From positions 1 to 8,553 of the forward strand of contig JAZQUR010000103.1 in the NCBI GenBank assembly GCA_045631425.1: a DNA stretch of 8,553 nt. The letters are read 5' to 3'. Shown here piece by piece: positions 1-5,062 of this stretch. Each line of letters begins with the position of its first letter. The stretch's first letter is position 1. The stretch comes from Treponema_I sp045631425. Lineage in GTDB: Bacteria > Spirochaetota > Spirochaetia > Treponematales > Treponemataceae. The notes under the pieces are model-generated. The model was not told the DNA's origin and made no database searches. It was given only the letters and a program-made list of their open reading frames with translations. The position numbers and the translations under genes were made by a program.

Positions 1-1489
1 GATTAGACATTGCTTTTACAGAATTAGAAACAGAAACAATATTTTGAACCATTTCCTCAACAGAAGCAGATGATTCAATAATTCCAGCAGATTGATTTTC
101 GATTAAAGTATCTAAAGTTGTTGTAGACTCTAAAACCTCACGCATTTTATCGCCAGCAGAGTTTGAAGCTGTAATCTGATTTTTGGTTTGCTTTTTAACG
201 CTATCAATATTTGCCATAATTTCAGAAATAGCACTAGCACTTTCCACTGATGATGTTCCTAACTTTGCTCCAATATCTTCCAAAGAAAGTTGAGCAAATT
301 TTAACTGACCTATAAGTTTTTGCTGGCGATTTAGAAATTTATCAACATCTTGGCAAAGAATACCGATTTCATTGTTTTTATTAAAATTAATACGATAAGT
401 CAAATCGGTTTCTTCGGATTCTGTTGCCAAACTTTTTATAGCTTTTGCAGCTTTCTCTAATGGCTTAAATATCACTGATGTTAAAATTGTAAGTACAATA
501 ACAATCAAAGCGATAGTTTGAACAACCAAAGCTACAGTAGAAGTACTTACAACTGCCCCAATTGTAGATTCAACAACCTTTTTAGACATTCCCAAAGAAA
601 ACATGGTTTGAGATTTTCCATTATCAGCATTTGTAGGGAAATATACAAAAATATACATATCTTTTCCCATAGGTTGCTCTACAATTTTTGTTTCACCACG
701 TTCATAAACCGCTTCTGTTACTTCTGGAAGATTTATTTGACTATTGGTTATACGACCACCACTACCATCTTCTTTCAAAATAGAAGTTCCAATACGTTTA
801 TTTCCATCTACGATAGAAAACTCACAGTTTACCATTTGAGCAAAGTAGTCACAAACATCGTTTAGAATTAGGTTATCTTCTAAAACTAAATATCCAGAAA
901 ATCCTTGAGGTGTTGTGATTTTACAAATTCCCACATTACATAATTTTTTATCATAACATGACAAAAATGTAGCAATATCATCTGATTTCAAATAGCTTGT
1001 TGCATTTTTTTCTTTTAGTATATTTGGATTTGTAAGAAGTCTTAGAGAAGAATAGAGAATTTTACCATTTTCATCTAGGATGTATACAGTTGTTACGCCA
1101 AGAGAATCTCTTATCTTTGAACAATAATTTGTTATCAAAAAATATTCTTGATCAAAATAACCAGCATCCAAAGTATTTAAAAAAGATATATCTTCTTTTA
1201 ATAAGGTTTCAGCTGTAATAAGTTTTTCACTACGTTCAGCCAACGCAATCATAAATGCTTCTTGTTTTCCATAAACTTCATCTTGGAAATATTTGTTTAG
1301 AGCAACACGAGTACCAACTGATGAAGCAACAATAACACCAACCGCACAAACTACAAACCCAATAATCAATGCTATAATAATTGGAGTTTTTACAGACTTT
1401 TGCTTGGATGGTTTTTTATTAGATTTTTCATGATTGCTTTTTTTAGGAGACTTTTTTTCTTTTTTGATTTTTATTGTATTTTTCTTCAT
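1..1489 (-). CDS. Methyl-accepting chemotaxis protein with dCache-type sensor, 3' part cut off by window edge
   Basis: Transmembrane chemoreceptor that passes ligand binding outside the cytoplasmic membrane to the CheA/CheW array. The frame is open from ATG 1489 to the left edge (496 residues visible). In order: a cytosolic tail of about 36 residues with 15 lysines; TM1 (about 37-56, starting IIIALIIGFVV); a large periplasmic part (about 57-312) with two PAS-like strands (VYILDENGKILYSS and FSIVDGNKRIG), as in dCache domains; TM2 (about 313-337, VALVVQTIALIVIVL); a HAMP-like linker starting FKPLEKAAKAI; then the start of the signalling coiled coil (SSASVEEMVQNIVSVSNSV). The conserved hairpin tip that binds CheA lies outside the window. 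The start is secure: AGGAGT at 1495-1500 is 5 nt from the ATG, and there is no other ATG before TM1. It has its own promoter at 1545-1572. The ligand cannot be told from sequence. Confidence 0.93.
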   Translation of the reverse strand, partial: MKKNTIKIKKEKKSPKKSNHEKSNKKPSKQKSVKTPIIIALIIGFVVCAVGVIVASSVGTRVALNKYFQDEVYGKQEAFMIALAERSEKLITAETLLKEDISFLNTLDAGYFDQEYFLITNYCSKIRDSLGVTTVYILDENGKILYSSLRLLTNPNILKEKNATSYLKSDDIATFLSCYDKKLCNVGICKITTPQGFSGYLVLEDNLILNDVCDYFAQMVNCEFSIVDGNKRIGTSILKEDGSGGRITNSQINLPEVTEAVYERGETKIVEQPMGKDMYIFVYFPTNADNGKSQTMFSLGMSKKVVESTIGAVVSTSTVALVVQTIALIVIVLTILTSVIFKPLEKAAKAIKSLATESEETDLTYRINFNKNNEIGILCQDVDKFLNRQQKLIGQLKFAQLSLEDIGAKLGTSSVESASAISEIMANIDSVKKQTKNQITASNSAGDKMREVLESTTTLDTLIENQSAGIIESSASVEEMVQNIVSVSNSVKAMSN

Positions 1490-1494
1490 TGTTT

Positions 1495-1500
1495 ACTCCT
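1495..1500 (-). promoter_or_regulatory. Ribosome binding site of the chemoreceptor gene
   Basis: On the minus strand this reads AGGAGT, five bases before the ATG at 1489. It is the strongest Shine-Dalgarno match in the window and fixes the start codon. It contrasts with tatD, lepB and the M23 gene, which have none. Confidence 0.8.
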
Positions 1501-1544
1501 ATATAAATCGGGGCGATGGTTATCAGTATAAATTTTCAGTTAAA

Positions 1545-1572
1545 ATCATAACATAGAACATTTAAAAGTCAA
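1545..1572 (-). promoter_or_regulatory. Predicted sigma-70-type promoter of the chemoreceptor gene
   Basis: On the minus strand: TTGACT (-35, 1567-1572), 16 bp, then TATGAT (-10, 1545-1550), with TG one base before the -10 (extended -10). Transcription would start near 1538, giving a leader of about 49 nt that ends in the AGGAGT site. The match is to the vegetative consensus, not to the sigma-28 class that often drives motility genes. Predicted only. Confidence 0.55.
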
Positions 1573-1687
1573 CTTTTTTATAGGATAAAGAAATATCGTA
1601 AAATTTTAGTGAGATTTTGTAAGTTTTTATTGCTTAGCTTTGATGAAAAAATAGATTTTCTTGTACAAAAGAAGAGATTATTTGGGC

Positions 1688-1720
1688 AAAAAAAAACCGT
1701 AGTTACTTGAACTACGGTTT
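1688..1720 (-). terminator. Intrinsic terminator of tRNA-Leu
   Basis: A perfect 11-bp inverted repeat, arms 1694-1704 and 1710-1720, with a 5-nt loop. Read on the minus strand it is followed by a run of T (complement of A at 1688-1693; the last three stem bases extend the run to nine). The hairpin begins at base 1720, which is also the discriminator base of the tRNA, so there is no spacer between tRNA and terminator. Confidence 0.88.
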
Positions 1721-1805
1721 GCCGGGAACCAGAATCGAACTGGCACGGCGTTTAACTGCCGAGGGATTTTAAGTCCCTTGTGTCTACCTATTCCACCATC
1801 CCGGC
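1720..1805 (-). tRNA. tRNA-Leu (anticodon UAA)
   Basis: An 86-nt class II tRNA. The acceptor arms GCCGGGA (from 1805) and TCCCGGC (to 1721) pair perfectly, with A as discriminator at 1720. The anticodon stem AGGGA/TCCCT encloses the loop CTTAAAA with anticodon TAA at 1769-1771. A long variable arm (CGGC...GCCG) marks it as Leu/Ser/Tyr class, and the anticodon settles Leu. The T arm has the TTCGATT loop on a 5-bp stem closed by one G-T pair. CCA is not encoded and must be added. It reads UUA and UUG, common Leu codons in this AT-rich DNA. It is a single tRNA with its own promoter and terminator. Confidence 0.97.
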
Positions 1806-1812
1806 GTGCTTA

Positions 1813-1844
1813 AGTATACTAGCAGATAAATAAAAAATGTTCAA
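1813..1844 (-). promoter_or_regulatory. Predicted promoter of tRNA-Leu
   Basis: Minus strand: TTGAAC (-35, 1839-1844). Two -10 options overlap. TAGTAT at 1816-1821 has an ideal 17-bp spacing and TG one base upstream. TATACT at 1813-1818 is nearer the consensus but spaced 20 bp. Either places the transcript start within about 10 nt of the tRNA 5' end at 1805. The 1806-1973 gap thus holds the tRNA and tatD promoters pointing apart; I see nothing else in it. Confidence 0.5.
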
Positions 1845-1938
1845 GTGGTTTAGTAAAACATTTTCAAAAAGTTGATAAAAAACAAAAAATTCAGTTTGAA
1901 CTTTTATCCCAAATCCCAAGTTAAATATCACTTTTCTG

Positions 1939-1967
1939 TAGAAACAAAATATCCTTTTTTCTATAAT
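1939..1967 (+). promoter_or_regulatory. Predicted promoter of the TatD-family gene, leaderless arrangement
   Basis: TAGAAA (-35, 1939-1944, 4 of 6 consensus bases), 17 bp, then a perfect TATAAT (-10, 1962-1967). Only six bases separate the -10 from ATG 1974, so a normal start site falls on or next to the A of the ATG. There is no Shine-Dalgarno sequence before this ATG. Confidence 0.6.
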
Positions 1968-1973
1968 GATAAT

Positions 1974-2834
1974 ATGTTTTTAGATACACATTGCCACTTA
2001 TCAACCATAAAAGCAAAAGATGTTTCCCTAGAAAACTTACTTGAAAATCTTGTAAAAGAGGATTTTTGGTTTGTTCTTGATATTGGGACTCATTGTGATG
2101 ACTTAGAAATTCGCCAACAAAACGTGTTAAATGCTTTACATCAAAAAGATTTCGCAGAAAAGGCGCAAAAAATCCTTTTTTATACTGCGGGGATTTGGCC
2201 AGCACCAGAAGCTATAAATGATTCAGAAAATCAGATCAAAACTCTTAGAAAATATGTTGAAAATCACCCAGAAGTTATCGCCATCGGAGAATGTGGACTT
2301 GATCACCATTGGAATGTAACCAACGGTGTGGCATCTGGAGCTGATTTCCGAGACGAAGCAATTTTTTCAAAGGATTTTCTGAAAAAGGAAATGGATTTTT
2401 TTGAAATGCAACTTTTATTAGGCAAAGAAAAAAATCTTCCAATAATTGTGCATTCGCGAGATGCTTTTTCAGACACGCTTACATCAATTAAAAACGTGGG
2501 TTACAACAATGGCGTAATTCACTGCTACTCTTACGGAATCGATGAAGCTAGAGAATTTTTGGATTTAGGTTGGTACATCGCACTTGGAGGCGCCATCACA
2601 TATTGCAAAAAGTCAAAAATCCAAGAAATGAAAGACTTAATCAATTTTATTCCAAAAGACAGATTATTGATAGAAACTGACGCGCCATATTTGGCACCAG
2701 TTCCAGAACGAGGCAAAATCAACACTCCACTTTTGATAAAGCACACTTATCAATTTTTGGCAGAAAATCTTGGTATTTCTTTAGAAGAGCTTAAAGAAAC
2801 TGTAAATCAAAATACAAAAGCATTGTTTTTTTAA
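1974..2834 (+). CDS. TatD-family metal-dependent hydrolase/DNase
   Basis: Metal-dependent phosphoesterase of the TatD/YcfH amidohydrolase fold (TIM barrel); characterised members are 3'-5' exo-DNases, but cellular roles vary. From ATG 1974 it has 286 residues, slightly longer than the usual 255-265. Metal and active-site motifs are in the expected order: DTHCH with H6 and H8; GECGLD with E106; IIVHSRDA with H160; VIHCYS with H183; ETDAPYLAPVP with D236. The C-terminal ERGKINTP segment is also typical. The extra length lies mainly in an insert at about 113-134. The usual G-V-H-P motif reads GIWP (73-76). An in-frame TTG at 1872 would add 34 residues ahead of MFLDTHCH; I rejected it because family members start at this point and a perfect -10 box precedes ATG 1974. 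trpR follows after 47 bp. Which TatD paralogue it is cannot be settled, so no symbol is given. Confidence 0.93.
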   Translation: MFLDTHCHLSTIKAKDVSLENLLENLVKEDFWFVLDIGTHCDDLEIRQQNVLNALHQKDFAEKAQKILFYTAGIWPAPEAINDSENQIKTLRKYVENHPEVIAIGECGLDHHWNVTNGVASGADFRDEAIFSKDFLKKEMDFFEMQLLLGKEKNLPIIVHSRDAFSDTLTSIKNVGYNNGVIHCYSYGIDEAREFLDLGWYIALGGAITYCKKSKIQEMKDLINFIPKDRLLIETDAPYLAPVPERGKINTPLLIKHTYQFLAENLGISLEELKETVNQNTKALFF

Positions 2835-2850
2835 GGATTTTGAATATAAT
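2823..2850 (+). promoter_or_regulatory. Candidate trpR promoter within the end of tatD
   Basis: TTGTTT (-35, 2823-2828), 16 bp, then a perfect TATAAT (-10, 2845-2850). Transcription would begin near 2857, about 25 nt before the chosen ATG. No CTAG-based Trp operator overlaps this promoter, so classical autoregulation is not evident. trpR may also be read through from tatD. Confidence 0.45.
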
Positions 2851-2869
2851 TTTAGGAAAGATGTTTTGT

Positions 2870-2874
2870 GGGAG
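2870..2874 (+). promoter_or_regulatory. Ribosome binding site of trpR
   Basis: GGGAG located seven bases before ATG 2882. It favours this start over the two in-frame upstream candidates and gives a protein of normal TrpR length. Confidence 0.6.
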
Positions 2875-2881
2875 TTTTCCA

Positions 2882-3202
2882 ATGGAAAATATAATTTCAG
2901 AAGAAGAAATAAACAAACGCGCAGAAGCAGGATTTAATGAGCTAATTTCTTTGGTTGCGAAAAACAATGATGAAAACTTTTTAAACGAGTTTTTTTCATG
3001 TTTATTTACTCCAACAGAGCGAAAAGACATTGCAAATCGTTGGCTTTTGGTAGAAGAAATCGAAAAAGGCACACCTCAGCGGGATATTGCAAAATCATTT
3101 AAAATGAGTTTGTGCAAAATCACTCGTGGTTCAAAAGAACTAAAAAAAGAAAATAGTGCCTTTAAGAAAATGCTAGAATTCAAAAGAAGTCTAGAAAACT
3201 AG
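2882..3202 (+). CDS. trpR: Trp repressor family transcriptional regulator (TrpR)
   Basis: A 106-residue all-helical DNA-binding protein, close to the 108 of E. coli TrpR, which binds operators as a dimer when charged with tryptophan. The family core is clear: FTPTERKDIANR (42-53), LLVEEIEKG (55-63), QRDIAKSF (66-73) and the hallmark ITRGS (80-84). Aligned by eye to E. coli, the tryptophan-pocket residues T44, R54, R84 and G85 are kept (T43, R53, R82, G83 here), but S88 is Glu (E86). The DNA-reading helix differs (A80 to Cys, T81 to Lys, K72 to Ala), and the turn before it is one residue shorter. GGGAG at 2870-2874, seven bases before ATG 2882, decides the start; TTG 2840 and ATG 2861 lack a properly spaced site. 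It converges on the Maf gene with a 12-bp overlap. No tryptophan biosynthesis genes lie in the window, so its targets are unknown. Confidence 0.88.
   Translation: MENIISEEEINKRAEAGFNELISLVAKNNDENFLNEFFSCLFTPTERKDIANRWLLVEEIEKGTPQRDIAKSFKMSLCKITRGSKELKKENSAFKKMLEFKRSLEN
3191..3202. promoter_or_regulatory. CTAG-N4-CTAG motif, Trp-operator-like, over the two converging stop codons
   Basis: The 12 bases read CTAGAAAACTAG. The E. coli trp operator core is CTAG-TTAA-CTAG, so half-sites and spacing match and only the central four differ. The motif supplies the TAG stops of both trpR (plus) and the Maf gene (minus). It also overlaps a 12-bp palindrome, AAAACTAGTTTT, at 3195-3206. Its position at gene ends rather than at a promoter, and changes in the TrpR reading helix, make function uncertain. 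Confidence 0.3.
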
Positions 3203-5050
3203 TTTTTCATGGTGATTTATAGCTTCTAAAAGTTTTGTATAAATCACCATAGAACGTCTTAAATTTTCCTTTTCAAGATAAAGCACATCTTGCTTATCTA
3301 TTTCTGGTAAAGTTTTTATACACTGTTCCAAATCATCTTCAGTAGGAAAAAGCAGCGAAATCAGCTCGGAGGCCTCTGTGTTTACAAGCTTTCTATCAAT
3401 TTGTTGAAGTTGATAAAAAATTTCTGGATAATCCTGCTTTGAAAGACCTGTTTTTTTTGTTAAAACTAAACCTTTTTCTACAAGTTCCCTAGTTTCAGAC
3501 AAATATTTTTTTAGCTCATCAAGGGCAAACATCAATTTTTGGTTAAGAGCTTCCCTATCAAACTGTGGCACAAAATCAGATTTATCAGGATTTTCTATAA
3601 AATCAGTGATTTTTGCACTTTCTTCTGGCAAAGCTAAAACTTCTTCCACAGATGACTGCCGAATTCCTGGAATATTCAAGCCTTCTGGAGTGATTGTTGC
3701 CACATCAAGAGAAGAAAACTCTGCAACCTTGCTTTCAAACCACCAAGCATACATACTCATTCTGTTATCAGTTAGCAAAGAATTTCCTTGATAATCTTTT
3801 GCATAATAAGTATTTGCCCCGTACAAAGCACTTACGTGAGAGTTTTCAGAACTTTTGATTTTTTCACATTGGTTAAAAACGTTTTGCTCAAAAGTGCTGT
3901 TTTTTGTGTGAGTTCGCTTTCCTGGAAATCCTAAATCCAACCCCGCTATAAAGATTTTTTTACAACCAATGTACCGAGCAAAATCCCAAGCAGAAGAGGC
4001 TACAGAGCCACCAGTTCCCAGTTTTCCCTTAATATCAATTCGCTTTTCAAGATAATTTCCAAGAGGAAACATTGAGGAGCAAAGCAAAATCTCTTTGCAT
4101 GAAAACCGAAAAACAGAAGGATATGCCGCCAATTCTGTTATCAGCATTGTGTTTGGCGCAGACAATCTATCAAAATGGCGAGAGTTATAATATTGGGGAT
4201 CAGTTAAAACCACAAAATGTGGCTCAATATCAAATTGCAAAAGAGAACGCAAAGCTGTATCAACACAAATCAAGATACAACGCTTTTTCAACTCTGGAAG
4301 ATAAGGCAAAATCTCATCCAAACTTGGCCCAGCCGCAATAAGCAAAGCTGGTAAATCCTTTCCTCTGTTTTGGAAAATTTTGATACCGCGATTTTCCGCT
4401 AAGTGAGGCAAATTCTTACTCATATTTGAAAACCACAACTTAGAGAAAACTTTTAGAGTTCGCGTATTTATAGAATCTTTTTGAATATTTCGAGTGATAA
4501 GAGCATCTAAATCCTGAAAATATTTTTTATCGTGTTCTTGAAAAAGAGGATTTTTGAAAAAACAACAATTTTTAAGTCCAAAATTTTCCAAAAGTTTTAG
4601 AACGCCCTGAATATTTGCTTCAAAACAAAAAATCAAATCATTGTGGGCAAAAAGCTCGGTAAAATCTGTGGACGAAAAAGCGAGAGTTACCCAGTCAATG
4701 TTCGGCTCAACTAAAACAAGGGTTTTATTCTTGAATTTTCTAGAAGCCAACAAGGGGAGATATCCAAGACCAAATCCGTAAAAAACGAAAACATCTGCAT
4801 TTGGATTTTTGTCCGCTTCCCCTTGCAAAACTTTTTCAGCTTCCCGTTCTGGATTATAAGCCGAGTGCAAAAACTGGTTATTGTATTTTGCAGTAAACTT
4901 TGAAGCATCAGACTTTGTGGGAATGATTTCTAGATTTTCCGGAAGTTTTCCCAGTTTTGCCTCTATGATTTTATATAATTGTAAAAATCGTGTTTTAAAT
5001 AATCCAAGATTTTTTTGATAATTTTGATTTTCTGCAAATAAATTGTTCAT
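3191..5050 (-). CDS. Maf/DUF115-family protein (motility accessory factor, putative flagellin glycosyltransferase)
   Basis: A 619-residue cytosolic protein of the MAF_flag10/DUF115 family. Campylobacter and related Maf proteins are linked to transfer of nonulosonic acids onto flagellin; an MptE-like pterin pyrophosphokinase shares the fold. An N-terminal Rossmann-like segment has YGFGLGYLPL (91-100) and LVEPN (113-117). The central DUF115 domain, about 205-385, carries LLIAAGPSL (236-244), CVDTALRSLL (262-271), VVLTDPQ (280-286), GTGGSVASSAWD (345-356) and AGLDLGFPG (369-377). The remaining 230 residues are mostly helical. ATG 5050 has a GGAA site about 7 nt upstream. It lies 12 bp after ftsI and is probably co-transcribed with it and lepB. 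In a spirochaete the natural acceptor would be periplasmic flagellin, but no flagellar or sugar-synthesis genes are here, so acceptor and donor are inference. Its last codons contain a perfect inverted repeat. Confidence 0.83.
   Translation of the reverse strand: MNNLFAENQNYQKNLGLFKTRFLQLYKIIEAKLGKLPENLEIIPTKSDASKFTAKYNNQFLHSAYNPEREAEKVLQGEADKNPNADVFVFYGFGLGYLPLLASRKFKNKTLVLVEPNIDWVTLAFSSTDFTELFAHNDLIFCFEANIQGVLKLLENFGLKNCCFFKNPLFQEHDKKYFQDLDALITRNIQKDSINTRTLKVFSKLWFSNMSKNLPHLAENRGIKIFQNRGKDLPALLIAAGPSLDEILPYLPELKKRCILICVDTALRSLLQFDIEPHFVVLTDPQYYNSRHFDRLSAPNTMLITELAAYPSVFRFSCKEILLCSSMFPLGNYLEKRIDIKGKLGTGGSVASSAWDFARYIGCKKIFIAGLDLGFPGKRTHTKNSTFEQNVFNQCEKIKSSENSHVSALYGANTYYAKDYQGNSLLTDNRMSMYAWWFESKVAEFSSLDVATITPEGLNIPGIRQSSVEEVLALPEESAKITDFIENPDKSDFVPQFDREALNQKLMFALDELKKYLSETRELVEKGLVLTKKTGLSKQDYPEIFYQLQQIDRKLVNTEASELISLLFPTEDDLEQCIKTLPEIDKQDVLYLEKENLRRSMVIYTKLLEAINHHEKLVF
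3209..3250. repeat. Perfect 13-bp inverted repeat at the trpR/maf convergence
   Basis: Arms ATGGTGATTTATA (3209-3221) and TATAAATCACCAT (3238-3250) are exact reverse complements around a 16-base spacer that can itself form a 3-bp stem (CTT/AAG). The repeat lies inside the end of the Maf coding sequence and begins seven bases after the trpR stop. It could form a hairpin in either transcript, acting as a terminator or 3'-end stabiliser for trpR. No long U tract follows on the plus strand, so it is not a standard intrinsic terminator. Confidence 0.7.
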
Positions 5051-5062
5051 ATCAATTCCGTT

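Noticed and set aside
1513..1545. Sigma-28 (motility) promoter before the chemoreceptor gene
   Set aside because: ACTGATAA on the minus strand resembles the -10 element GCCGATAA, but there is no TAAA-type -35 at 14-16 bp. A better sigma-70 match lies just upstream.
1501..1687. Possible small RNA or small gene between the chemoreceptor gene and tRNA-Leu
   Set aside because: Apart from the chemoreceptor promoter and leader, I find no start codon with a ribosome binding site, no hairpin-plus-T-run, and no conserved-looking structure.
1872..1973. Upstream TTG start that would extend the TatD-family protein by 34 residues
   Set aside because: The extra residues precede the family's conserved N-terminus (MFLDTHCH), contain the predicted promoter, and have no ribosome binding site.
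2840..2881. TTG 2840 or ATG 2861 as the trpR start
   Set aside because: TTG 2840 lies upstream of the predicted -10 box. The AGGAA before ATG 2861 is too close to the codon. ATG 2882 has GGGAG at seven bases and gives a typical TrpR length.
3195..3208. AAAACTAGTTTT followed by T as an intrinsic terminator for trpR
   Set aside because: A perfect palindrome leaves no loop, and the stem would be almost all A-T pairs, too weak for a terminator hairpin. It is noted only as part of the CTAG motif.
4072..4341. 89-residue open frame on the plus strand within the Maf gene
   Set aside because: It runs opposite the conserved DUF115 core, has no recognisable motif, and looks like a frame shadow of the real gene.
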